The notes below the pieces were generated by a model. That model did no database searches. It had not been told where the DNA came from and saw only the letters and a program-made list of their open reading frames with translations. From Bacteroidota bacterium (GTDB lineage Bacteria; Bacteroidota; Bacteroidia; Chitinophagales; Saprospiraceae): a stretch of DNA of 64,000 nt. The translations under genes and the position numbers were made by a program. This document shows, one piece after another, positions 49,744 through 58,869 of this stretch (its first letter is position 1; the number at the start of each line of letters is the position of its first letter). Location: the NCBI GenBank assembly GCA_020160935.1, contig JAIUPL010000020.1:45981-109980 (forward strand), written 5' to 3'.

Positions 49744-52194
49744 ATGTCTCTCCAGTCGAACCCGCAACTCGAACTTGCTTTCGATTACGTGCGCCATACG
49801 CGCAAGAACATTTTCCTGACCGGCAAGGCAGGCACGGGTAAAACCACTTTTCTGCAACGCATTAAACAGGACACCCCCAAACGCATGGTCGTGGTAGCGC
49901 CCACGGGCGTAGCGGCTATCAATGCGGGCGGGATGACCATTCACTCGTTTTTTCAGTTGCCTTTCGGGCCGTTTCTGCCGGGCAGCAATACCTTCGATCC
50001 TTCGCGGATGCGGCGTTTTTCGGGCGAAAAAATCCGCCTGATTCAAAGCATCGACCTGCTGGTGATAGATGAAATCAGTATGGTGCGGGCCGATGTGCTT
50101 GACGGCATCGACGACGTGCTGCGCCGCTTTCGCGACCGCTCCAAACCCTTCGGCGGGGTGCAATTGCTCATGATCGGCGACCTGCATCAGTTGCCGCCCG
50201 TAGTGAAAGACGAGGAGTGGAACCTCCTGCGTGAGCACTACCAAACCATGTATTTCTTCGGAAGTCATGCCTTGCAAAACACCGATCCGGTGTCGATTGA
50301 ACTGAAACACATCTATCGCCAGTCTGATACTGCTTTCATCGACCTGCTCAATCGCGTGCGCGACAACCGCATGGATGCCGAAGTACTCGAAGCGCTGAAC
50401 AAACGGTTCGTAGCCAATTTTCAGCCACCTGCCGACCAACCCTACATCACCCTCACTGCGCACAACAACTCTGCGCAGGCCATCAACGCTGAAAAACTGG
50501 CAGAACTCAACGTGCCGCTGCAGACATTCAAAGCCAAAGTAGAAGGCGATTTTCCCAATTTTTCTTTCCCTGCCGACGAGGTCTTTGAATGCAAACAAGG
50601 CGCGCAGGTGATGTTTGTAAAAAACGATATTACGCGGGAAAAACGCTTTTACAACGGCAAAATCGGGCAAATCACCCGTTTCGGTGAAAATACCATTTAT
50701 GTACGCTGCCCCGGCGAAACGCAGGACATAGAAGTGACGCCCGCTGAGTGGACGAATGTGAAATACACCCTCAACGAACAAACCAAAGAAGTGGCCGAAG
50801 AACAACTCGGCACTTTTACGCAGTACCCGCTCAAATTAGCCTGGGCCATCACCATCCACAAAAGCCAGGGCCTTACCTTCGAGCGCGCCATCATCGATGC
50901 GCAGGCCGCCTTCGCGCATGGGCAGGTGTACGTGGCGCTCAGCCGATGCAAAAGCCTGGAAGGTATTGTGCTGCGCTCCCGCATTGTGTCGTCCAGCGTT
51001 CGCACCGACTATGTGGTGCAAAACTACACAGAGGAGGCCGAGCGCAACACCCCCGACGAACAACACCTGCATCGCTCGAAAGCCGACTTTCAGCAGTCGC
51101 TTCTGCTCGAACTGTTTGACTTTGGCAAGGTAAAACGGCGTTTTGCCCAACTCAACCGGCTGATGTACGAGCACGACAACACGTTACATCCGGAATCCTG
51201 GCAACAACTGAAAGCCATCGAAGCGCAAATGCAGGAACAGGTATTTGCCATGGCCGAGCGTTTTATTCCGCAAATTCAGTATTATTTTTCTCAGGAATGG
51301 CTGCCGGAAGAAAATTCCGAATTGCAACAAAGAATGGAAAAAGCGGGCCCTTATTTTGAAGAGAAAATGGGCAAAACCCTGTTGCCAGCCCTTCAAAATA
51401 TTCAGGTGCTCACGGACAACAAAAGCGTAAAAAAAGCAGTGCAGGAAGCACTGGAAGAACTGCAGAAGGATGTTTTTTCCAAAAATGCCTGCTTTTCGAA
51501 AATAGTGAACGGTTTTTCTGCCACCCAATACCTGCGTACGCTCGCCGATGCCGAACTGGATTTCAAAGCCGCCAAACCCTCCGCCGCACCGTCTACCGGC
51601 GCGCCCAAAAACGTGCCGCACCCCGCGTTGTATGTGCGCCTGAAAAAATGGCGCGAAGACACCGCCGAAATCCACAACGTCGAACTCTACGCCGTGATGC
51701 GCACCCACTCCCTACTGGAAATTGTGGAAACACTGCCGCTGAACCTGTCCATGCTGAAAAAAATCAAGGGCATCGGCGCGGTGAAAGTGCAGCAGTTCGG
51801 TCCCGAACTTATCTCCATCGTGCAGCAGTATTGCACGGAATTCAAGGTGCCTACCGATCATTTGCTTGAACTGGCCGCCGAGGCCCTGGCTGCTGACAAA
51901 CCCAAAGTCGACACGAAGGTTCAGACCTTTGAACTTTTCAAAGCGGGTAAAACCATCGACGAAATTGCCGCTGAACGCAACTTCGTGCGCGCTACCATCG
52001 AAGGGCACCTGGCGCATTTTATCGGCAAAGGCGAACTGGACATTTTTGCCGTTCTGCCAAACGCCGATGTGGAGGAAATCGAAGCCTTTTTCCGCGGAAA
52101 AGACAGTATTGCACTGGGTGAGGCCAAAGCCCATTTTGGAGAAAAATACTCGTATGGGCAGTTGAAAATGGTGCTGGAGTATATGGGGGTGTAG
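49744..52194 (+). CDS. Pif1-like helicase with HRDC and C-terminal helix-turn-helix domains
   Basis: 816 residues. SF1B helicase core about 1-440: Walker A FLTGKAGTGKTT (24-35), VVVAPTGVAAINAGGMTIHSFF, Walker B LLVIDEISMV, MIGDLHQLPPV, KLAWAITIHKSQGLTF and YVALSRCKSLEG. A helical spacer follows, then an HRDC-like domain (about 620-700, YVRLKKWREDTAEIHNVELYAVM) and a helix-turn-helix module (about 725-816, TFELFKAGKTIDEIAAERNF). Pif1 enzymes unwind structured DNA such as G-quadruplexes and hairpins; in a genome rich in long palindromes this is worth noting. Cytoplasmic. Confidence 0.93.
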   Translation: MSLQSNPQLELAFDYVRHTRKNIFLTGKAGTGKTTFLQRIKQDTPKRMVVVAPTGVAAINAGGMTIHSFFQLPFGPFLPGSNTFDPSRMRRFSGEKIRLIQSIDLLVIDEISMVRADVLDGIDDVLRRFRDRSKPFGGVQLLMIGDLHQLPPVVKDEEWNLLREHYQTMYFFGSHALQNTDPVSIELKHIYRQSDTAFIDLLNRVRDNRMDAEVLEALNKRFVANFQPPADQPYITLTAHNNSAQAINAEKLAELNVPLQTFKAKVEGDFPNFSFPADEVFECKQGAQVMFVKNDITREKRFYNGKIGQITRFGENTIYVRCPGETQDIEVTPAEWTNVKYTLNEQTKEVAEEQLGTFTQYPLKLAWAITIHKSQGLTFERAIIDAQAAFAHGQVYVALSRCKSLEGIVLRSRIVSSSVRTDYVVQNYTEEAERNTPDEQHLHRSKADFQQSLLLELFDFGKVKRRFAQLNRLMYEHDNTLHPESWQQLKAIEAQMQEQVFAMAERFIPQIQYYFSQEWLPEENSELQQRMEKAGPYFEEKMGKTLLPALQNIQVLTDNKSVKKAVQEALEELQKDVFSKNACFSKIVNGFSATQYLRTLADAELDFKAAKPSAAPSTGAPKNVPHPALYVRLKKWREDTAEIHNVELYAVMRTHSLLEIVETLPLNLSMLKKIKGIGAVKVQQFGPELISIVQQYCTEFKVPTDHLLELAAEALAADKPKVDTKVQTFELFKAGKTIDEIAAERNFVRATIEGHLAHFIGKGELDIFAVLPNADVEEIEAFFRGKDSIALGEAKAHFGEKYSYGQLKMVLEYMGV

Positions 52195-52196
52195 GT

Positions 52197-52397
52197 AAAG
52201 GGCAAGAGGCAAAGGGCAAAGGGCAAAGGGCAAGGGGCAAGAGGCAAAGGGCAAATTTGGCCACCCACAAAGCAACCCTTTGCCTCTTGCCTCTTGCCCT
52301 TTGCCCTTTGCCCTTTGCCCCTTGCCTCTTGCCCCTTGCCCCTTGCCTCTTGCCCCTTGCCCTTTGCCTCTTGCCCCTTGCCCTTTGCCCCTTGCCC
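52197..52397. repeat. Palindrome, family C, with an extended right heptamer array
   Basis: Left array 52197-52254 of GGGCAAA/AGGCAAG heptamers and right array 52276-52397 of CTTTGCC/CTCTTGC/CCCTTGC heptamers, about seventeen units. It follows the helicase stop by 3 bp. The remaining gap to 52520 has no other feature I can support. Confidence 0.88.
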
Positions 52398-52520
52398 CAA
52401 ATCCTCCCCCATTCCCTACACTTACTCATTTCCAGCCGTCCAATAATAACAGGCCACTACGCCCGGTTTTTTTACCCCACACATTTGCAGCATTCAACCA
52501 CCCAATCGATTTGCTGCAAT

Positions 52521-55500
52521 ATGAAAAATCAATTTCTGTTCCTGCTGTTCTGCTGCCTGCCACTGGGCCTGTTTGGCCAATCTGAAATGGCCGACAAAAC
52601 CCTCGCGCCTTATTTTATGGTGAGCGGCGCCATGCCCGGCGTCGATGCCCTGCCGCTAAAAAACACAGCGGCAGATGTCAATATTTCGGGCGTCATTGCC
52701 GATGTGGTGATCACACAGACCTACGTCAACAACGGCAAAACACCGCTGGAAGCCACGTATGTGTTTCCGGCATCCACGCAGGCTGCTGTGTACGGACTCA
52801 CCATGACCATTGGCAACCGCCGCGTAGTAGCGCGCATTGCAGAGCGGGAAAAAGCGCGCGCCGACTACGAGAAAGCGCGCAGTGAAGGCAAACGCGCCAC
52901 CCTGCTCGAAGAGCAGCGCCCCAATGTGTTTCAGATGAACCTGGCCAACATCATGCCCGGCGACACCATCGAAGTGGCCCTGCGCTACACCGAATTGCTG
53001 CGGCCCGAGTCCGGTCGTTACGAGTTTGTGTTCCCGACGGTGGTAGGGCCACGTTACACCAACGGAAAGTCGGCCCAAAACGACGGCTTTACCCACCTGA
53101 TGTACCAACACAGCGGACTGGAACCGACCTATGCCTTTCAACTGTCGGCCCACCTGGCAGCAGGTATGCCCCTGCGCGAGATACACTCTACCACACACCG
53201 CATCCAGGTAGAAAACCATGGTGCGGAAGGTGCCGACGTACGCCTCGACGACCAGGAGTCGGGCGGCGCCAACCGCGATTTTATCCTGCGTTATTCCCTG
53301 AAACAGGAAAAAACCGAGGCAGGCGTGTTACTGTACGACGACGGAAAAGAAAAGTTTTTCCTGTGCATGGCCCAGCCGCCGCGCCAGCCTCAACGTTCCG
53401 AGATTCCAGCGCGGGAGTACATTTTTGTGGTCGACGTATCAGGTTCGATGAACGGATTTCCGCTGGATGTTTCCAAAAAACTGCTGGCAGATCTGATTGG
53501 CAGTCTGCGCCCGGATGATCGTTTTAATGTAATCCTTTTTGCCGGCACCAGCAACATTTTGTCGAACAACTCCCTGCCCGCCAATGCCGAAAACGTGCAG
53601 CAAGCCCGGCAGTTTATCGACCGGCAGGAAGGCAGCGGCGGCACCGAACTCCTGCCCGCACTGGAACGCGCCCTGAAACTTCCGCGCAACGCTGAAGCGC
53701 TTTCCCGCTCGATCGTGGTGGTGACAGACGGCTACATCGATGTGGAAGCAGAATCGTACGAACTGGTACGCCAGCACCTCGACGAAGCCAATCTGTTTGC
53801 CTTTGGCATCGGTAGCAGCGTCAACCGTTTCCTGCTGGAAGGACTGGCGCATGTGGGTGGCGGCGTTCCGTTTTTCGTGACCGACCCGGCCGAAGCGGAA
53901 AAAGTGGCCCCGCGTTTCCGCGAATACATTGAAAAGCCGGTTTTTTCACAGGTAAAAGTAAATTTTGCCGGTTTTGACGCCTACGACCTCGAACCCTCGC
54001 ATGTGCCCGATGTATTTGCCCAACGCCCCATTTTTATCATGGGTAAATGGCGCGGCGATGCAAAAGGTGAAATCATTATTAAAGGTTATGCAGGCAAAAA
54101 ATCGAAAGACATCCACGTTTCCCTCAAAAACGTATCCTCCGACCCGCGCAACGCTGCCCTGAAATACCTCTGGGCGCGCGAACGCATCAAAGTGCTGAGC
54201 GACTACAACGGCTATGGCCCCAATGAACAACGCGATCAGGCCGTCACTCAACTGGGCCTGCAATACAACCTGCTGACGGCCTTCACTTCGTTCATCGCGA
54301 TCGATGAAGTGATTGCCAACAAAGACGGACAGTGGACGAATGTAAAACAACCCTTGCCCCTGCCGCAGGGCGTTTCCGACCTGGCCGTTGGTTTCGATCT
54401 GGGCATCAGCGGTATCAGCGGGCTGGAAAATGTGGGGAACAGCAGCGCAATGGCGTGGTTGCTGCTGGCCGCAGGGCTACTGCTGGTAGCGGTGATGGTG
54501 TTTTTTCGCAAAAAAATTCATGTGTTCACCCTGTTCGGTGCATGGGCACTGGTGCTGAGTCTGGGCAGTTGTGCCCCGCAGGAAACCGTCACGTATTGTT
54601 CCGAACAAAATGTGGCCATGCTGCTCGGACAGGATAGAGGGCCGCGCAACCCGTATTTTATCAGCGCGGCCGACTATTATCAGGCCGATACGAGCAAGCC
54701 CACGGAAGTGACGTCTTGTGCCAACTTGCAGGCCGCCTGCCAGTACCTGCGCACCCACCGCCCGGTAATGGGGCCCTGGAAGGAAATCCGCCTGGTGGTA
54801 CACAGCAATGCCTGGACGGGTTTGCGGACGCCCATTGACGCCGACAGCCCGGACCGCACCTGCGCCGAAGCCCTTGACAACGCCTTGCAGGCAGGTGTTT
54901 TCAAGGCAATCCCGGCCGATCACATCGACTCGAATACGCACATCATCGTAGATGGGTGCAATGCAGGCCAGGATACAGCACTGTTGGATGCTTTGAGTAA
55001 ATGTTTCAGTAACATACAGGTGAGCGCAGCGCCGTACTCCAATGTGTTTGAAAAACAGGAAGACCGCTCCGGTATATTGCATTACCTGGCCGATTTCCGC
55101 TTTGTCGTTTTCCCACATGGCGACTACCCCGGGAATCCATCCATCGCACGCCAACTGGCTGTCAAATACCCTTCGGATACTACTCGCTGGCAGGCAGCGC
55201 TGGAACGCCTGCATCCGCGTTTTACCGGCGACTCGTATGTGCATTATTTCAGCATTCCTGTAAACTGGACCACCCTGTATAACGACCCAAACCAACGTCC
55301 GCAACCCGCTACCGAAGCAGAAAAACTCGACTGGGTGCGCAGCCAGCCCGAACTGATGCAGCAACTTTCCCGCATGCGCCTTCGCCCGGAAGATTTTCGA
55401 TGGACGCTCTCGCCTACAGATTACCCTGTGGATGATGCCTTCCAACCGGCCATTCAGGCAGAAGGCTGGGCAAAAATTTACGGCGTGATGCTACCTTTGA

Positions 55501-55571
55501 AAACGCCGGAGGGAAATCTGGCGGGGGCGAATGGGCAGGATGGCAGGTATTTTAACCGGAGCAAGGTGTAG
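52521..55571 (+). CDS. VIT and vWA domain membrane protein fused to a C-terminal domain with His/Cys motif
   Basis: 1016 residues. Signal peptide ending LFGQ; VIT domain about 30-165 (ISGVIADVVITQTYVNNGKTP, with PLEATYVFPASTQAAVYG); vWA domain about 297-470 with MIDAS motif DVSGSMNG; membrane helix about 644-662; then RKK and a second hydrophobic segment ending LSLGSC (Cys 684), which looks like a lipoprotein signal. The remaining 330 residues have LVVHSNAW (H761) and IIVDGCNAG (C813), spaced like the dyad of caspase-fold peptidases. The vWA part should bind proteins via metal. ATG 52521 gives the signal peptide; the longer frame reads through the repeat. Confidence 0.85.
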   Translation: MKNQFLFLLFCCLPLGLFGQSEMADKTLAPYFMVSGAMPGVDALPLKNTAADVNISGVIADVVITQTYVNNGKTPLEATYVFPASTQAAVYGLTMTIGNRRVVARIAEREKARADYEKARSEGKRATLLEEQRPNVFQMNLANIMPGDTIEVALRYTELLRPESGRYEFVFPTVVGPRYTNGKSAQNDGFTHLMYQHSGLEPTYAFQLSAHLAAGMPLREIHSTTHRIQVENHGAEGADVRLDDQESGGANRDFILRYSLKQEKTEAGVLLYDDGKEKFFLCMAQPPRQPQRSEIPAREYIFVVDVSGSMNGFPLDVSKKLLADLIGSLRPDDRFNVILFAGTSNILSNNSLPANAENVQQARQFIDRQEGSGGTELLPALERALKLPRNAEALSRSIVVVTDGYIDVEAESYELVRQHLDEANLFAFGIGSSVNRFLLEGLAHVGGGVPFFVTDPAEAEKVAPRFREYIEKPVFSQVKVNFAGFDAYDLEPSHVPDVFAQRPIFIMGKWRGDAKGEIIIKGYAGKKSKDIHVSLKNVSSDPRNAALKYLWARERIKVLSDYNGYGPNEQRDQAVTQLGLQYNLLTAFTSFIAIDEVIANKDGQWTNVKQPLPLPQGVSDLAVGFDLGISGISGLENVGNSSAMAWLLLAAGLLLVAVMVFFRKKIHVFTLFGAWALVLSLGSCAPQETVTYCSEQNVAMLLGQDRGPRNPYFISAADYYQADTSKPTEVTSCANLQAACQYLRTHRPVMGPWKEIRLVVHSNAWTGLRTPIDADSPDRTCAEALDNALQAGVFKAIPADHIDSNTHIIVDGCNAGQDTALLDALSKCFSNIQVSAAPYSNVFEKQEDRSGILHYLADFRFVVFPHGDYPGNPSIARQLAVKYPSDTTRWQAALERLHPRFTGDSYVHYFSIPVNWTTLYNDPNQRPQPATEAEKLDWVRSQPELMQQLSRMRLRPEDFRWTLSPTDYPVDDAFQPAIQAEGWAKIYGVMLPLKTPEGNLAGANGQDGRYFNRSKV

Positions 55572-55615
55572 GGCCAAAAAAATCAACACAAATTAACTTT
55601 TCAAATTGTAACAAC

Positions 55616-56599
55616 ATGAAAACCCCGCTTTTTGTATGTTTTTTCCTCGTATGGGCCCCAATGCTCCTTGCCCAAACCGAACCCGAATACCTCATTCGGG
55701 CCGGCGAAGGCAACCCCGATCTCCAGCAGTGTCGGGCGATTGTGCTGGCCCCGTCCGGGCTGAAATTAAGAAGCAAGCCGGATTTCAAAGCCTCGGTAAT
55801 TGCTGTCATTCCATACACGAAAGAAGTGTCGTATTCCTGTAAAAGTCTGTCATATGATGATTCATTTACGATCTACGATGCCGATTCGATACCGGGTATC
55901 TGGCTGCCGATTTTTTGGAGGGGCTACAATGGATATGCCTTTTCGGCCTATTTGGGCAACGGTATTTTTAAAATGGATCGCCCGTTCTACCTGCTGTCTG
56001 AAAATGTGGGCGGGTGCTGGGATGATTCGTATATTTCTTCAGAGTACCAGTACTATGGCGTATATTTTAACAAAGACTCCTCGGCTTTCGTAATACAAAA
56101 ACGCAAGCCGACTTTTTACAGTTACCTGGAATTTGGAACCTTCAATACCACATTTTCTTTTAAACAGCCCAAAGGCTCCGAGTTTGCTTTTGCCAGCCGG
56201 GAGCCGTTCAAAGAAGGTTTGTTTTCTATAGTAAAGTCGACGGAGGAGTTAAAATATGAATGGGGTGGTAACATGCCTACCCAAGGCATTCGAATCCCCA
56301 AAACCACCTGGGAGGTAAAGATGAAACTGGAACACACCGAAACGGAAGGTGACCGGCTGCGATTGATGATACGCGACCGGAACAGCGGCGCCTGGCATTA
56401 TCTGATGGATAAAGACACCTATTTTTCACACGTTTCACTGCGCTGGGCAGGCGACATGGATAGCGACGGGATACAGGATTTTATGCTGGATGTCGGCTCG
56501 GAACACGACGGTGGCATGGTGCTTTTCCTTTCCAAAAATCGGGGCAAAAATGAATTGATCCGGATGGCCGGCAAATACTTTTGGGGTGACTGCTGCTGA
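55616..56599 (+). CDS. Exported protein with SH3b-like domain
   Basis: 327 residues, signal peptide ending MLLAQ. Residues about 40-110 fit a bacterial SH3 fold (LAPSGLKLRSKPDFKASVIAVIPY ... GYNGYAFSAYLG). The C-terminus contains an acidic DMDSDGIQDFMLDVGSE segment that resembles a calcium-binding or FG-GAP-like loop, and ends WGDCC. The function is unknown; SH3b domains often bind peptidoglycan peptides. Stands alone 44 bp after the VIT gene. Confidence 0.75.
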   Translation: MKTPLFVCFFLVWAPMLLAQTEPEYLIRAGEGNPDLQQCRAIVLAPSGLKLRSKPDFKASVIAVIPYTKEVSYSCKSLSYDDSFTIYDADSIPGIWLPIFWRGYNGYAFSAYLGNGIFKMDRPFYLLSENVGGCWDDSYISSEYQYYGVYFNKDSSAFVIQKRKPTFYSYLEFGTFNTTFSFKQPKGSEFAFASREPFKEGLFSIVKSTEELKYEWGGNMPTQGIRIPKTTWEVKMKLEHTETEGDRLRLMIRDRNSGAWHYLMDKDTYFSHVSLRWAGDMDSDGIQDFMLDVGSEHDGGMVLFLSKNRGKNELIRMAGKYFWGDCC

Positions 56600-56653
56600 T
56601 CCTCCACTAAAACAGTTTTACCAGGCCAAAAATCATCCAATCAACATCTACCC

Positions 56654-57094
56654 ATGAACATCCACCTCCGCCCCATGACACTCGCCGATGCCGACGCCGT
56701 GTGCCTGCTCACGGGCCAATTGGGCTACCCTTCCGGCGCCGTGGCCATGCAACAACGCATCGCAGCGGTGCTCGACCACCCCGACCACTGCCTGTATGTG
56801 GCCTTGGCCGACGAACGCGTGGTGGGCTGGATTCACGGATTTTATACCCTGACGCTCGAATCGGGGCCGTTTGTAGCCATTGCCGGACTGGTGGTGGATG
56901 AAAACTGCCGCCGCTCGGGCGTCGGCAAGGCACTGGTGCGGCAAGTAGCAGCATGGCCTGCGGCACAGCGTTGTGGTCGCGTGCGCGTGCGCTGCAATGC
57001 CGTGCGGACGGAGTCGCATTGGTTTTACCAGGCGCTGGGCTTCCGGGAGGTAAAAGAGCAGAAGGTGTTTGATTGGGCGCTGGGGGCAAGTTGA
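56654..57094 (+). CDS. GNAT N-acetyltransferase
   Basis: 146 residues, complete GNAT fold: MNIHLRPMTLADADAVCLLTGQLGYP at the N-terminus, strand FVAIAGLVVDENCRRSGVGKALVRQVAAW with acetyl-CoA loop RRSGVGKAL (about 91-99), and the closing FYQALGFREVKEQKVF. The acceptor amine is unknown. No neighbour suggests one. Confidence 0.92.
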   Translation: MNIHLRPMTLADADAVCLLTGQLGYPSGAVAMQQRIAAVLDHPDHCLYVALADERVVGWIHGFYTLTLESGPFVAIAGLVVDENCRRSGVGKALVRQVAAWPAAQRCGRVRVRCNAVRTESHWFYQALGFREVKEQKVFDWALGAS

Positions 57095-57167
57095 CCATTT
57101 CGGGAAACGCCAGAGTGTATGTTTTTTGCATCTTTCTGTGCATATTTGACGCAAACTGGCCTATAAC

Positions 57168-58649
57168 ATGCAAAAACTGAAATTCTTCACAACATACCTG
57201 TGTTTGCTGGTGCTCGCTCCGGGTATTCTATTTTCCCAAACCTGGATAGCAAAAGACGGCCAATATGAATTCGTAAATGCCGCAGGTAAAAACATACTGC
57301 CTTCAGCAGAGAAATATCCATTGCCATACACGGAAGTCTGCAGTGGCATTTTCAGGATGGAGCGCTACGCATTCGAGGCAACTTCGGAGCAAGAAGAAGA
57401 AAAGGCCATGGAAGAGTTGCGCAACAGAATCATTTTCAGGCCGGTAGCCTATTTTGATTCTTTGTGGAATCCGCTGGTAGAGCCTTTCCAATATGAAAAT
57501 CGAATTGACAAGAATCGATATTTCTGTGATGTGGTGGGTGATATACCGTCCACTCCGGATTCAATAGAGAAACAAATTGCCTACTATCAAGACGTATGGC
57601 AATCCGGCAAAGTCGGGCTGCTCAACCTCCACACAGGGCAGATGTTGCTGCCAACTGATTACATATACATCAACAAATCTCCCCGGATAGCACACGCCGT
57701 ATATGGCTACAATACCACCGATTTTAGCCTGAAGAGCGTATTAATAGACTTCTCATCGGGGAATAAATGGATAGTCCCGGACAGTATTCGCTTGTCGTTT
57801 TATCCATTTTCTTCCGATTTGATTCTTGCAGAAAATACCCGAACCCACCTTTACGGATTTATCTCGCCTTTGGGCAAAACCATCATACCATTGGAGTATC
57901 TGTATGCATTTCCATTTTGGGTGGATAAACAAGCAAAAGTCCAGGACAAGGATGAAATATGGTACGTCATTGGCCCCAAGGGCAAAAAAATCAGGAGATT
58001 AGGCAAAACCTATGAGGAATACGCGGACAGCCGTGGCCGGATTTGGGCGCCTTCGGATGAGGATGGCCAATATCGAATTCGCCAGGCGCCGCCCGATCTG
58101 TTGCTCGGGCATATTGGGCTGAATTTCGTTCCCGAAGAAGTCAAAGGTTATGGCAAAACATACTGGCACGCACGCAAAAATTTCAAATCAGGTTTACTAG
58201 ACGAAAAAGGCCGCATCTTGTTGCCCTTTGAATACGATTACATCGATTTCGATTTCACTAAATATGGAACGGAGTCGGATGAATGGGTATTTAAAAAGTA
58301 TTTTTCCGTGACCAAAAATGGCAAAAAATGGCTGTTTGATGTGAAAACCCAAAAACCAATTCGCCCCAAACTCCAAAAAGGCAATGGCCTGGTACCGGGA
58401 GTAACATTCGATCAGGGAAATTTCAGCCTGATCACCCACGTATCCGGCGACAGCCTGTTTCAGATTCAGGTAGAGAACAAGGAATACGATATTCTGAACA
58501 TTCGTACCGGACGCAGGTGGAATATCAACAATGCGCAGAATCTTCAGATGGGGTATCCGGGCGAGTCTGGTGGCCCGTACCTGTATGTGTATATCGGGGG
58601 AGACAAGCGGGAGCGGTATCGTTTGGATGGAACCAGGGCGGAGAAATAA
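57168..58649 (+). CDS. Exported WG-repeat-like protein
   Basis: 493 residues, signal peptide ending LFSQ. The chain is a series of degenerate WG-type units: YEFVNAAGKNILPS, VGLLNLHTGQMLLPTDY, LYGFISPLGKTIIPLEY, SGLLDEKGRILLPFEYDYIDF and KWLFDVKTQKPIRPK. Such repeats likely fold as a beta solenoid or propeller; no catalytic residues are apparent. Unknown role at the cell surface or periplasm. The following 220 bp hold a REP-like unit and one-sided heptamers. Confidence 0.75.
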   Translation: MQKLKFFTTYLCLLVLAPGILFSQTWIAKDGQYEFVNAAGKNILPSAEKYPLPYTEVCSGIFRMERYAFEATSEQEEEKAMEELRNRIIFRPVAYFDSLWNPLVEPFQYENRIDKNRYFCDVVGDIPSTPDSIEKQIAYYQDVWQSGKVGLLNLHTGQMLLPTDYIYINKSPRIAHAVYGYNTTDFSLKSVLIDFSSGNKWIVPDSIRLSFYPFSSDLILAENTRTHLYGFISPLGKTIIPLEYLYAFPFWVDKQAKVQDKDEIWYVIGPKGKKIRRLGKTYEEYADSRGRIWAPSDEDGQYRIRQAPPDLLLGHIGLNFVPEEVKGYGKTYWHARKNFKSGLLDEKGRILLPFEYDYIDFDFTKYGTESDEWVFKKYFSVTKNGKKWLFDVKTQKPIRPKLQKGNGLVPGVTFDQGNFSLITHVSGDSLFQIQVENKEYDILNIRTGRRWNINNAQNLQMGYPGESGGPYLYVYIGGDKRERYRLDGTRAEK

Positions 58650-58724
58650 ATTTAAATACTCTGAGTTCGGGATAACTAAACCCCTGACAGGTTGACAAAT
58701 TGACGAACGAATACTCTACGAATA

Positions 58725-58775
58725 CCCAGGGCGTTGCCCTGGGCTATTGGATACGCCCTTTCAGGGCTTTTTTGT
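58725..58775 (-). repeat. REP-like palindromic dispersed repeat, copy 2 (ends as a terminator-like hairpin)
   Basis: 58725-58768 is the inverted copy of 2877-2920 with one mismatch. On the plus strand it ends GCCCTTTCAGGGCTTTTTT, a short stem and T run that could terminate the WG-repeat gene. A heptamer stretch of CTTGCC words (58793-58832, family C, one-sided) follows. Confidence 0.75.
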
Positions 58776-58869
58776 ACCAAAAACCTGCCTGTTGCCCCTT
58801 GCTTTTTGCCGCTTGCCTGTTGCCTCTTGCCTTTTTAAAATTTGCCTCTCACTCTCTCACTCTCTCTTC

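Noticed and set aside
52257..52520. N-terminal extension of the VIT-vWA frame rich in LLPLALCPLP-type repeats
   Set aside because: It is the family C heptamer array read in frame. The signal peptide begins at ATG 52521, so the extension is not coding.
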